This document shows, in pieces, positions 22,086 to 32,734 of a stretch of 64,000 bases of DNA (position 1 is its first letter; each line of letters begins with the position of its first letter). The notes below the pieces were generated by a model. The model was not told where the DNA came from and did not search any database. It saw only the letters and a list, made by a program, of their open reading frames with translations. Source of the stretch: Suillus spraguei (taxonomy: Eukaryota > Basidiomycota > Agaricomycetes > Boletales > Suillaceae); NCBI GenBank assembly GCA_016800925.1, contig JABCPU010000048.1:1-64000 (forward strand), in the 5' to 3' direction. Both the position numbers and the translations under genes were made by a program.

Positions 22086-22640
22086 TGTCCTAGGTGTTGG
22101 GATGCACGCCCTTTAATGTTTAATATTGCAATATGAATGTTTGCTCTCAATTTTTTCTTTTTGCATGTGGTGCTGCTTGGATTAGGGTATGCCTGGTTTG
22201 GCATTTGTTGGGCTCCACCTCCTATCTCCCGTGTATTTTCATTGGGGCAGGATCTGGTGGTTTGAGATCCTCCTCCTCTATTACTCGGGAGGCAAGAACC
22301 AAGACCAGGAAACAAACCGTATTGAGAATTTAAATTGTTATTTGGAGATGTGGTCGATATACTGCACCATTCAATATGACCATCAGGGGGTGAGGACTAC
22401 CATATCCCAGATAGCCACGGTGGATATATGTTCCCACTTTGGATTGGCGAGCTCTGTTTTCACCATACCTTCCATGGTCACTTCAGCTTCTCAGCATGGC
22501 GAATCCTTGGCCTAAATAGGCCTCCGTTTTTGGCTACTGCCGTTGGGACTACCATGACTTTCCTGTCCTCTACTGCGACCAGTATATTTGGGTCATGGGT
22601 AAGTTTATTAGATCTCATCCTGCAGATCTAACTTATGAGG
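22086..22640 (-). pseudogene. LINE ORF2 start (and ORF1 end), between the two insertions
   Basis: The minus strand reads a basic and Pro-rich leader, then ANIHIAILNIKGRASQHLG, the first conserved block of the LINE endonuclease. It joins, across the Tc1 insertion, to SNIYKWPVIQHIMRERKIG at 20482 with the frame restored exactly when the insertion and one TA are removed. Further right, DPNILVAVEDRKVMVVPTAV probably belongs to the ORF1/ORF2 junction. Confidence 0.8.
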
Positions 22641-22645
22641 TTCTG
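22641..22645. repeat. Target site duplication TTCTG (left)
   Basis: TTCTG immediately precedes the 5' LTR and is repeated at 29194-29198 after the 3' LTR, a 5-bp duplication typical of gypsy integration. Confidence 0.9.
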
Positions 22646-23120
22646 TGTCACGAATTCCAAATACAAATCATTACTCTTTTCTCAATTTCCCTAAAGCATC
22701 TAAACCCAGCGCTAAGACAAACACAAATTCCATTGAAATCCCTATAACCGCTTCTATAACCGAACTTCCTGATGAAGATGAAGAGATCTTTTATGATGCT
22801 ATCGGATAAGATAAGATAAGATAGTATCATGTGATCTTAGAACCTTCTAGAATATGATGTCATAACAATGTCACAACCATCACATCGTACGATTCTCATT
22901 TCTATTTTATGATTGGCTAGTAGTTTCAAACTCAGTTTATATCTCAGTTTCAATATGTGTATATAGTTAGCTAGTTTCGCTGTAGTAGTTCTTTAGTTCA
23001 AACCTCTTGTATCTACAATTGTAGCAATCCAAGACATCCTTGCTCTTTTCTCTCTTTGTGATAACCTTAGTTTGAGTCCTAGTCTCTGCCCTTGCGTTAA
23101 TTCATTTGTGGGTTGTGACA
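22646..23120 (+). repeat. 5' LTR of gypsy family C
   Basis: TGTCACGAATTCC...GGTTGTGACA, 475 bp. It differs from the 3' LTR at CAAGACAT/CAAGACGT and GGTTGT/GGTTAT near the end. GATAAGATAAGATAAG repeats near 22805 could be GATA-factor sites. Confidence 0.92.
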
Positions 23121-23897
23121 TTAGGTTTGAACTTTAGGGGACTCCAACTTGCATACCGCTGCATACTTTTCTTCTGGATTCCTCTTCAATGATAGTATCG
23201 TTGTAGACGATTCCTAGAAGTCTCTTATCATCTTCTGTACGCGTCTGTAAAGGCACTCGCACTTGCAGATCAGTACAAAACATTTTGTCTTGCCCGACCC
23301 TAAAAAAGTTGCGATCTTTCTTCTCCCCTTTGCTCATTTGAGCGCATTTTTCTACCAATAGTCTTTTGTAGTTAGTAGACCTCTACCAGGCCCAGCCTTA
23401 CATTGCTGCTGCTAGTAGACGGTGGACGAACAACATTAGGTGTTCGATCCGTGACCTCAGTGCTGGCCCAAGACCCTGCCTGCTGAGCTCTATGATAGTT
23501 TCCTTTTTATGATAGTTTTCTCTTCATACGATAGAAGATCTAGTCTTCTTCGAAGTATTTAGTGGAATTGCCTCGTTGTTCAAGATAGACTGGTCGCTTG
23601 TAAGCTTCGGCTGGAAGAGCACCGTGTCCCTCGAGTTTTTCCCACTTGGAAGATCACAAAAACCTTTACTATAGTTTTCCTAGTTAGTAAATAGGGAAGT
23701 GCCTAGTTGGGTTGATTAAAGAACCCTTTAGGACCTGAGTACATGGTAGATCCGATCAGATATCGGGGACTGCTCAGTTTTCCATTTACATACTTCTTTT
23801 CCCATCTCCTTTTCACCATCTTTCCTATTCGGGTTGACCGTTACGACTAGTCAACCACAGACATCAGTAAATCGGGTTCCAGAATACAACTGGTACT
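23121..23897 (+). other. Gypsy family C leader
   Basis: This untranslated leader between the 5' LTR and gag has no coding ORF on the plus strand. The bases after the LTR (TTAGGTTTGAACTTTAG) do not obviously match a TGG-type tRNA primer site. Confidence 0.6.
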
Positions 23898-24935
23898 ATG
23901 TCTGCTCCCGCCACTACCATTCACAATGAACAAGCTTTGGCTGAGTATATCGCAAATGCTATCAATGTTGCGATTGCTCCAGTCCAAGAGCAAGTTCAAA
24001 GACTCAAGAATATGAACGATGTCCTACAAGACCAGAATGAAAAACTCCACGAAGAACTTCGTCAATATAGGGAAAGAATTGATGAACTGGAAGCAAAACC
24101 TACATCAACAGGAGGAGCTCCCAAAATTGCGAAGCCAACAGAGTTCACTGGAGGAAAAGATTCCATCGACGTTGAAACATTCTTGGCACAAGTATCCCTC
24201 TACCTCACACAGTATCCCAATGCAATGCAACAACAACATCTCAGCTTAATGTTGTCTTATCTTAAGGGAAATGCCGGAAAATGGGCAGAACCTTACGTTA
24301 AGAAACAAGCTGCAGGAGAATTGGACTTCCAAGACTTCTTAGAGGAATTCTCACGCATGTTTAAAGATGAGAACAAAGAAGCAAAGGCCATCAGAGAATT
24401 AGAGACCCTTAGGCAAGGATCTAGTTCTGTTCCAGAATATGTTGCATCCTTCAAACAAAAGTTGGTATTCACAAACTTCTCTGACTACGACCTCTGCCTC
24501 AAACTCCGATCTGGTCTACAAACCCAGATCAAAGAACAACTCACTCATGTTGCACTCAAAGACAAGAACACTTTCAATAAATTGGTCGAAAGAGCAGTAG
24601 AAATTGGGCAAAACTTTGAAGAGTTGGACACAGAGAAGAAGCGAAACACCTGGTGGACTCCCAAGTCTAACAGTGGAGTTCCTTCTTCATCAAGGGCTGG
24701 ACCCAGTAACAGTGATGCTATGGATGTCGACTCCGGAAGGCAAAAGAATGCCCCCAAACCGCAAGGAAAGCCTGGTGCTTTCAAATGTTACAGATGCGGT
24801 GGAGAAGGCCATATGGCTAGGAACTGTAAAGAAGCGCCGAAACCAGCGCAAGTGAAGGCATCGTCTGCCGAAGAAGAAACTGCACCTAAATGGTTCAAGG
24901 ACTGGTTATCCTCCAAAGAAGGCAAGGGTTTTTAG
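23898..24935 (+). CDS. Gypsy family C Gag
   Basis: This intact 345-residue ORF starts MSAPATTIHNEQALAEYI. A coiled-coil-like region (residues 30-70, QVQRLKNMNDVLQDQNEKL) precedes a retrotransposon gag capsid domain (KIAKPTEFTGGKDSIDVETF, LSYLKGNAGKWAEPYV, LRQGSSSVPEYVASFKQKL). A Ser-rich linker leads to one zinc knuckle, CYRCGGEGHMARNC (about residues 298-311). It forms the virus-like particle and binds the element RNA. It is the only undamaged ORF of this copy, so it could still make Gag. Confidence 0.93.
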   Translation: MSAPATTIHNEQALAEYIANAINVAIAPVQEQVQRLKNMNDVLQDQNEKLHEELRQYRERIDELEAKPTSTGGAPKIAKPTEFTGGKDSIDVETFLAQVSLYLTQYPNAMQQQHLSLMLSYLKGNAGKWAEPYVKKQAAGELDFQDFLEEFSRMFKDENKEAKAIRELETLRQGSSSVPEYVASFKQKLVFTNFSDYDLCLKLRSGLQTQIKEQLTHVALKDKNTFNKLVERAVEIGQNFEELDTEKKRNTWWTPKSNSGVPSSSRAGPSNSDAMDVDSGRQKNAPKPQGKPGAFKCYRCGGEGHMARNCKEAPKPAQVKASSAEEETAPKWFKDWLSSKEGKGF

Positions 24936-24984
24936 AAGGGTTGAAGTCAGAGTCTGCAGACCTAGACCCGAACAATTGATTCTC

Positions 24985-25470
24985 TATTCTTTCTAGTTTT
25001 TCAGATGTAACGGAAGTATATATACGATCCAAATCAGAGCATTTTTATATTCCGATTACACTGAAAGGAAAGAACAGACAAGCAGACGTAAAAGCACTTG
25101 TGGATTGTGGTGCATCAACATTATTTATAAGTGAAATATTTGTGAAGAACAACGATGTCTGATGTCATAAATTATTGCGTCCCATACCAGTCAAGAACAT
25201 TGATGGTTCCTTAAATGCCGCCAGAGCTATGACAAGATTCGCTGAAATAGGATTAAAGATTGGGGATCATGAAGAAGATAAAGCAGCCTTCATGGTTACC
25301 GATCTAGGAAGCGATGACGTTATTATTGGTATAGACTGGCTAAGGTATCATAATCCAGAGATTGATTGGAACGCAGGATGATTTGCTCTTACACAATGCC
25401 CAGTCAAGTGTGAGACTAAAAAAGAAAAAAGACAAAAAAATAGAGAAAAACGAAAACCCAAAAACAGGGT
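24985..25470 (+). pseudogene. Gypsy family C protease
   Basis: The frame reads YIPITLKGKNRQADVKALVD with active site LVDCGASTLFIS. DCGA is a normal variant of DSGA in chromoviruses. TGA stops interrupt it at 25160-25162 and 25379-25381, each where related proteins suggest a residue that could be CGA (Arg). A frame change is needed before the RT ORF near 25400-25470, in a very A-rich stretch. Confidence 0.85.
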
Positions 25471-25473
25471 GAC

Positions 25474-28095
25474 TTGCCAGATCTGATTCCCATGGAAGAG
25501 GAAGATGATGACGAAGGCATGGCGAAGAAGAGGACGATGGTCGAGGAAATAGAAGATGAAGATAGTCCAAAGAATGAATGGATTAGATATAAAGCTTCTA
25601 TCGCCACAGAACAAAAAGTAGCAGAGGAAGCTACTAAGAAGAAAAAGTCTGTAGAAGAAATGGTTCCAGACTGGCTTCACGATTACCTGGGTGTATTCTC
25701 AGAAGAGGAATCAAAGAGATTTCCTGAAAGAAAGAAATGGGATCATGCGATGGATCTTAAAGATGAGAATGATCTTCCACTGAATGCAAAACCGTATCCT
25801 TTATCACCCAAAGAAATGGACACACTGAAAGATTGGTTAAAAGCCGAAACTGCATTAGGACGTATTAGAGATTCACAGTCTCCTGTTGCAGCACCTTTCT
25901 TCTTTGTGGCCAAAAAAGATGGCAAATTACGACCAGTAATGGACTATAGAAAGCTCAATGAGAAAACGGTTAAAAATGCGTACCCTTTACCGAGATCTCA
26001 AGATCTAATTGATGCTTTAACTGGTGCCACAATGTACTCTAAAATGGATGTACGATGGGGATACAATAATATTCGGATGAAAGAAGGAGACGAGTGGAAG
26101 GCAGCCTTCAAGACGCCTTTTGGTCACCATGAACCAACCGTAATGTATTTCGGGTTGACAAATTCTCCAGCAACTTTCCAGACCATGATGAATGAAATAT
26201 TTAGAGATCTCATTGATGGAAAGACGGTCGTTGTCTATATCGATGACATCTTGGTCTTTACAAATGGAAATAAGGAGCAACACCGAAAAGTCGTGCGAGA
26301 AGTACTCAAACGATTAAAGGATAATGACCTGTTCTTAAAACCAGAAAAATGTAGTTTTGAACAGTCTAAAGTCAAATTCTTAGGGTTGATCGTGGAAAAA
26401 GGCAATGTATCTATGGACCCTGTGAAAGTAGAAGGAGTATTAAAATGGCCTGTTCCCAAATGCGTAAAAGACATACAAGCATTCATGGGTTTTGCCAACT
26501 TCTATCGAAGATTCATATTGGGGTTCTCAGATATAGCCAGACCAATGAATGATTTGTTATGAAAAGATGTTCCATGGAATTGGACGGAGAAACAACAGAA
26601 TGCATTTGATGAATTGAAGAAACGATTCACAGAAGCTCCGCTCCTAGTTATGCCAGACGTTGAGAAAAAGAAAAGAATAGAGACCGATGCTTCTGATTAT
26701 GCATCTGGTGCAGTACTTTCTCAACAAATGGAAGATGGACTATGGCATCCTGTCGCTTATTATTTGAAGTCAATGAATGATGCAGAATGAAATTACGATA
26801 TTCATGACAAAGAATTATTAGCAATCATTTGAGTGTTAGAAGAGTGGAGGCACTATGTGCAGGGAGCACCTCATCCTGTGGAGATCTGGACCGATCATAA
26901 GAATCTCGAGTATTTCATGACGAGTCAAAAATTGACACGAAGGCAAGCCAGATGGAGTCTATTCCTGGCGGAGTATGAATTTACACTCCAACATAAGCCT
27001 GGTGTAGTCAATGATAAAGCTGATCGTCTGTCTCGGAGATCAGACCACAGAGGGGGGGTAGAAAACGACAATTCTGATCGCATTTTGCTTAAACCGGAAT
27101 TTTTCAAAATCAATGCTGCTAAAAGAGGCCAAGTTCTTATAGAAGGAGAAAAAACTCTTCTTAAAAAGATTAGACAAAGTACAGAACAAGAGCCTGAAGT
27201 GATGAAAGCGCTAGAAACGTTAAAAGCAGCACCGGTGCAATTGCGTAGAGGAGTCAAAGAATGGAATGTTGAAGATGGAGATGGATTGGTGTTATTCCGA
27301 GGATTGGTATATGTTCCAAATGATAAAGAAATCCGCCGAGAGATTCTAGAGTTATTCCATGACTCACCACCGGCTGGACATCCTGGACGTGCCAAAACCT
27401 TACAATTGATTTCCAGAAACTATTGGTGGCCAATGATGACAAAAAGTGTTCACGACTATGTAGATGGTTGCGATCGTTGCAGACAAACAAAGGTCTATCC
27501 TAGTAAACCAACAGGACCTTTACAGCCAAATGAAGTTCCAGAAGGACCTTGGCAAACGATTACATGTGACCTGATTGTGGACCTACCAAAGAGTGAAGGG
27601 TGTGATAGCATTTTTGTTGTTGTTGATCGATTTACGAAACAAGCACATTTCATTCCCACCAATAAAGAAGTAGACTCGAAGGAAATTGCCGAGCTATTTT
27701 TAAAGAATGTATGGAAACATCATGGAACACCAAAGAAAGTGATTTCAGATAGAGGAACACAGTTCATATCCAAATTTATGGGACAAATGTCAAAAAGATT
27801 AGGCACAAAATGGTCTGCTTCAACCGCCTATCATCCTCATACGGACGGACAAACAGAACACGTAAATCAAGAAGTTGAACAATATTTACGCCTGTTTACC
27901 TCTTATAGACAAAATGATTGGGTATCTTGGTTGCCGATTGCAGAATTCTCGCATAATAATGCAGTCACAGTCACCGGTCATAGCCCTTTCAAAGTTCTAT
28001 ATGGATATAATCCAGAATTCACGATATCTCCTAATTCCAACTCCCGTATTCCTGTTGCCGATGAAAGAGTGGATCAAATGAAAGAAGCGAGATGA
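25474..28095 (+). pseudogene. Gypsy family C Pol: reverse transcriptase, RNase H, integrase
   Basis: One continuous frame is broken by TGA at 26560, 26788 and 26830. RT motifs: [72 protein letters not shown] and VVYIDDILVF (YIDD box). RNase H: RIETDASDYASGAVL and DHKNLEYF. Integrase: the HHCC finger GHPGRAKTLQ...CDRCRQTK, then TCDLIVDLPKSEG (Asp), ISDRGTQFISKF (Asp) and DGQTEHVNQEVEQYLR (Glu). All catalytic residues are in place. The frame ends at 28095 through a small indel in a GAGA stretch. Confidence 0.92.
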
Positions 28096-28096
28096 T

Positions 28097-28882
28097 GCGG
28101 AAAATACTTTGAAACTAGTCAATGAACGAATGAAACGGTTCTATGACAAAGGAGTAAAAGACGCACCACAGTATAAAAAGGGAGACAAAGTCTGGCTAGA
28201 CGCAAAAAACATTAAACAATGTCGTCCAAGTCAAAAACTGTCAGATCGTCGTCTTGGGCCCTTTGAAATACTAGAGAAGATTGGCGAGGTGAACTATAAA
28301 TTGAAATTACCGGCAAATTATCAGATCCATCCAGTTTTTCACGTTCAATTACTCACCCCATACTATGCATCTCAAATGATCCCTCATTCTCAACCCACCC
28401 AACCACCTCCTGACATAGTTGACGATCAGGAAGAATTTGTTGTAGAAGAAGTATTAGATAGCTGATTATTCCGAGGAAAGCTGCAATACCGAGTAAAATG
28501 GGAAGGATATCCGATAGAAGAATCAACATGGGAACCAGAAGAAAACGTAAAAAATTCCCCGATTCTTATAGTGGAGTTTCATAAAAAGAATCCCACAGCA
28601 GTTAAAACCAAAAGAATTCAAGGCTCTATACTTAATTCAGAAGATTTCAAGAAATGGAGAACACATAACATCAGACCTTCATACATTCGCGATGACGCTC
28701 ATCCTAGAGAGGGGGTAATGTCACGAATTCCAAATACAAATCATTACTCTTTTCTCAATTTCCCTAAAGCATCTAAACCCAGCGCTAAGACAAACACAAA
28801 TTCCATTGAAATCCCTATAACCGCTTCTATAACCGAACTTCCTGATGAAGATGAAGAGATCTTTTATGATGCTATCGGATAA
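28097..28882 (+). pseudogene. Gypsy family C integrase C-terminus and chromodomain
   Basis: After the frame change the Pol sequence continues RMKRFYDKGVKDAPQYKKGD, KVWLDAKNIK and LSDRRLGPFEILEKIGEVNY (GPY/F module), then HPVFHVQLLTPYY. After a TGA at 28463 comes the chromodomain LQYRVKWEGYPIEESTWEPE. The frame runs on through the polypurine tract into the 3' LTR and stops at 28880-28882 (YDAIG-stop). The LTR therefore encodes the last 50 or so residues of Pol. Confidence 0.85.
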
Positions 28883-29193
28883 GATAAGATAAGATAGTAT
28901 CATGTGATCTTAGAACCTTCTAGAATATGATGTCATAACAATGTCACAACCATCACATCGTACGATTCTCATTTCTATTTTATGATTGGCTAGTAGTTTC
29001 AAACTCAGTTTATATCTCAGTTTCAATATGTGTATATAGTTAGCTAGTTTCGCTGTAGTAGTTCTTTAGTTCAAACCTCTTGTATCTACAATTGTAGCAA
29101 TCCAAGACGTCCTTGCTCTTTTCTCTCTTTGTGATAACCTTAGTTTGAGTCCTAGTCTCTGCCCTTGCGTTAATTCATTTGTGGGTTATGACA
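28719..29193 (+). repeat. 3' LTR of gypsy family C
   Basis: 475 bp, preceded by the GAGAGGGGGTAA polypurine tract and followed by TTCTG (29194-29198). Nearly identical to the 5' LTR. Confidence 0.92.
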
Positions 29194-29198
29194 TTCTG

Positions 29199-30814
29199 TA
29201 GCTTAAGGTCAGAGTTAAGGCTGCATGTCATGTCCTTATTGAGGCTTTGTTTTTTTGGAAGAGCGGAGGTTATATTTGAGTACGGAGATACAAGGTAGGT
29301 ATGTGGTGGGTCAGTGAAGTATGTAGCAAGGGAGGTATGGTGTTCAAGGGGTTACAGGTGCATATACAGGTGGCAGGTGGTGAGTTGTGAGGGTAGATAT
29401 AGAATGTTCTAGGCGGGGGTTTTCCTTCCCCTTCCTCTGCCTCTCATGTTGTGTTGGATGGCCTTGGGTTGACATTGACATTGTGCTTTGGTCCGTTCCA
29501 GAGAGGGACATTTGGGAAAGGGCATAATCGATGAGGGTGGGCGATTGAATGACAGAGTGGGCATGGAATGAAGTTGACAGCAGTGCCACTGCCTTCAAGT
29601 TCCGAAGGGTATGTGAGAGAGTGGAGATAGGCTCGTAGCTTGGTCCACACAGTGGGGTTACTGGTAGGACTTACGGCGAAGATATTAACGGCAGATGCTG
29701 CAACCTTAAATCAACTTACCCAGAAAGTGTTGATAAAGTCCCAGGTTGTGATGTGAACTTTCTCTTCAGGAATTTCGCATTCAGAGAGAATGTCTCTGAT
29801 GTCCCATCTCATCACATCTTCTGTCCAGGTGTCATGAACAGTGGATTTGACTGTGTTAGTGTCTGTGGTAGAGAAGCCATGTAGGCAGAATAGAAGGAGT
29901 GGGGGGGAGTTGATGCTAAACTGATGGGCCACAAAGGAGATGTCTGTTGAAGACCATATGCGTTGGTTTAGGATTAAAGTTTTCATCTCCTCAGAGATAT
30001 TATAGGTGAGGAAGCTGGGAGACCAGTTGGTCTCAGTGCAGTTGGCTTCTGGGCACAGTGGGGAGACTTTAACTTTTTGTTCATCTTGGTGGATGAAATA
30101 GGGCGATTTCAGTGATTGCTCTGCCAGGAATTCAATGAGAATAGGTCCCTTCACAGAAGGGTTTTTGCTGTCATGGTCAAAGACTCTGATGAGAATCTTA
30201 GGGTGGGGAACTTTCAGCCACACTGTGATTACTTTGGCAGCCTGGAAATCAAAGAGCTGAGCTGCATGAGCAAGGTGGATGTGGGGGAAACCACCATAGG
30301 GGATTGGGGTGAACTGTGGTATGACCATTAGGGAGTTGACACTGTTTGATCTAATGATGGATCTATTGGTTTCAGCAACAGTGAGGTGTGCACAAAGAAG
30401 GTCTTCCTCAGTTGAGGGGGCAGGTGGAGTGGTTTTCAGGGGGACAGAGGTCAGACTAGTCGAAGGGGGGGAGTGGTCTATCATGACTTCGTCATCTGCA
30501 TCAGGTGGGGGGCAGGGTGGGCTGTGTGTGTGTGTGGGGGGGGGGGGGAGGTGGGAGAGAAGTGGTTTGAGAGTAGTGACGGGGGTGGTGATGGGTTCAG
30601 GGACCAATATGGTATGGGTGGTGTTCCTTGGGGCTGGGGATGGGGTGGAGGGGGTTGATGCAGTCTCTGTCGAGATGTCCCCTTCATCTGTGAGGATGTT
30701 GGGGGGGAAGAATTGTGAGCCAGAGCATTGATGTCTGGGAAGGGGTTGTCTCGTGCCCATTGGGGATGGGCAAGCGCTGATGTTGGTAGTCTTTGCACTA
30801 GAGAGGTCCTTCAT
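29199..30814 (-). pseudogene. LINE ORF1: Pro-rich RNA-binding-like protein with CCHC knuckle
   Basis: From 30814 the minus strand encodes a Pro/Thr/Ser-rich N-terminal third (SHLPPPPTHTHSPPCPPPDA), a folded-looking middle (AAKVITVWLKVPHPKILIRV, HQFSINSPPLLLFCLHGF, ITTWDFINTFW) and then, past one in-frame TGA at about 29708, VAASAVNIFAVSPTSNPTVW and the knuckle CPLCHSIAHPHRLCPFP (CX2CX4HX4C). Proteins of this build precede endonuclease-RT ORFs in mushroom LINEs. Here the ORF2 start lies immediately beyond the gypsy insertion, which supports the call. Confidence 0.72.
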
Positions 30815-31000
30815 CTTCGCTGAAGTGGTTGGGGTGTTCGTTCAGGGTGTCATGTATTATATAGGTCTTGGTTTTGTCAGGGTGGGCGGCCTCGTTTTGG
30901 GTGTGAGCTGCTTGGGTGGTTATGGCTGTGTGAGGTTTGCATTAGGTTTAATGTGACAGGGGAGTTATCAGGTATGTAGCGCGTATTTCTTTCAGGATAG

Positions 31001-31710
31001 GTGATAGTGGAGTTCATGTCTCTTGTTTTATTTTGCATGCTTTGATGAGGGTGGTTAATATGTACTCAGTTTGTAGGGTAGTGCATCTGGTGTTCATTCC
31101 GGTTTAGATATCTGTTGTTATTTTACGTGGGCGTGTTGGGGTGCGATTTGGTTGGGAGATAGCTGCTGCATGTTCTCGCTTGTGGTGCTTGGTTGGTTGG
31201 GGTATTCGGCTTATACTTCGTGATTGCTAGTATTGAAAACATGTGGATATATGTGATTTTTTGGTAGGGCCAGGTTGTACTGTGAGCTTTCTGGCTCGAC
31301 CTTGCCCGCTTTTTCAGCGTGGGAATTCCGTCCACTGGTGGTGGTACGGGAACAAGGGCTCCCCGCTCATTGCTTCTCATAGCCGCCACAAGGCAGTAAC
31401 CGCTAGCGTCTTTTTTGTCGATGCGACGTGTAAGAGTTCATAGTTGCAAACCAAACATTTTCAGAACAATTTCGAACAATTTCCAGATGATTGCTCGTGA
31501 AATATATACTGTCCCAACACAAGTCAGCTCGTGTATATGGTGTTCTCGACCGTCTAAATACACTCTGCTTATTTGAAGGTGAGTTTATTTAAATATTTTG
31601 CCAAGTCCATCTTCCACTCAAACACACGTCAGACAAGAGCAGCTTCGCCATCAACCTAGAGTTGCCCTTCGCATTCGACCTTCGGAGCGACGAAGCCAGG
31701 TCCTGTAGTA
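31001..31710. other. LINE 5' region and unassigned sequence
   Basis: No convincing gene. The 5' end of the LINE is probably between 30815 and 31130, G-rich on the plus strand, but I could not place it. Short ORFs here have no recognisable features. Confidence 0.4.
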
Positions 31711-32115
31711 AGCTGTTCTTGTCTTTTGGCTCGCTTATTCGACGCTGATGATGCTGTGACCACGTCCCGCTCTCAGGCAGTGCGTTTCTCGTCTGTTGGC
31801 TCACTTACTCACCCTGATGATGCGCTGGTCACATCCCACTCCCAACTAGTGCGTGTTCTCATCTTTTGGCTCGCTTAATACCCAACCCTGATGGCGCTCT
31901 TGTTGCGTCCCGCTCTCAGAGTATGTTTTGTCGTTTTTTGGTTTGCAGACGCTGATGATACTCTGGCCGTGTTCTAGTCCTTTGGCTGGATACTGAATGA
32001 TGCTTTGTATGTGTCCGGCTCTCAGTTGGCGCAGGTTCTCGTGTTCTTGTCCTTTGGCTCGCTCGCTTGATGTTGGCTGCTTGTCACAGTCTCGCTGTCC
32101 AATAACGAGGAAGTG
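31711..32115 (+). repeat. Degenerate minisatellite, unit about 70 bp, five to six copies
   Basis: Successive units share TTTTGGCTCGCTTA, GCTGATGATGC, CCGCTCTCAG and GTTCTCGT, at spacings of roughly 66-75 bp (starts near 31716, 31788, 31854, 31922, 32030). The units are diverged. No coding function is evident. Confidence 0.7.
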
Positions 32116-32734
32116 CTTGATTTCAATGCTGGTGGTGCTTTGGCGATCGCCCATTCTCACACGGTGTGTAACTTATTGAAATGTTCAGTATTTCTTTTGA
32201 CCTTGACAACGCCAGAATGTGTTTCTCTGCGACGGCCCAACCCAACCAAGTCAATGTTATCTTCCCAGGTGAATAGCTAAATCAAAACTTTTCTCATTAC
32301 CCCGTCAGATGGCGCGTGTTTTCATATCACGCATGTGTTATGTGGCACGCACTTCCTGTCTTCTAAATGGGAGCCGTACATCGTGGTAGTGAGAGGCAGG
32401 GAACGAGAGGAGCAACGACTGAAAGCGTCCGGGAGCGGGGCAGATCCATAGGAGAGCATATAGTCGCATTCACATTCAGATGCTAATCCGACACAATTAT
32501 GATGGTAGTCAGACTGAAATCGGACACGTGGACACTAGAAATAATTCAGTTGTCAGAATAGCACTAGAATTACACATTCAAACTCTGCAAGAGCTACGTC
32601 GGATTAGAACCAGAAACAGGTACTTCCCACTACTCTGTCACCTCGGAATTTGCATGATTTTCCACCTCTGATTACATACTGGTTATGTCGGTCCAGATCT
32701 GATCAAATTCTCGTTTCCGCAGTGACTCGAATTC
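32116..32734. other. Intergenic
   Basis: No gene, repeat or structured element recognised in this stretch. Confidence 0.5.

Larger units (their letters stand above)
22646..29193 (+). mobile_element. Ty3/gypsy chromovirus, family C, recent full-length insertion
   Basis: The 6548 bp element has 475 bp LTRs (22646-23120, 28719-29193) that differ at only two positions in my base-by-base reading, plus a perfect TTCTG target duplication and a GAGAGGGGGTAA polypurine tract before the 3' LTR. The order is gag, protease, RT, RNase H, integrase, chromodomain. It sits inside the LINE. Despite its youth the pol frame has several stops and two frame changes, so this copy is not autonomous as read. Confidence 0.93.
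18465..31000 (-). mobile_element. LINE (non-LTR retrotransposon) with two nested insertions
   Basis: LINE sequence lies in three blocks on the minus strand: about 31000-29199 (ORF1), 22640-22086 (ORF1/ORF2 junction and start of the endonuclease) and 20482-18465 (rest of endonuclease and part of RT). The gaps are a gypsy element (22646-29193) and a Tc1 relic (20485-22083), each flanked by its target duplication. The element ends inside the RT domain before the YADD box, so its 3' part is missing. That is the opposite of the usual 5' truncation. The right limit is approximate. Confidence 0.82.

Noticed and set aside
25340..25680. Minus-strand ORFs that look like membrane proteins (Phe/Leu-rich)
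   Set aside because: Antisense to the Lys/Glu/Asp-rich stretch between protease and RT of the gypsy element.
25160..28465. Possibility that TGA is read as an am amino acid or by programmed readthrough in this genome
   Set aside because: Intact genes such as RPB4 and xylulokinase end at TGA in the expected place, so TGA is a normal stop here.
30309..30956. Plus-strand ORFs rich in Gly/Val opposite LINE ORF1
   Set aside because: Shadow of the Pro/Thr-rich minus-strand ORF1; the GGGG runs mirror its CCCC codons.
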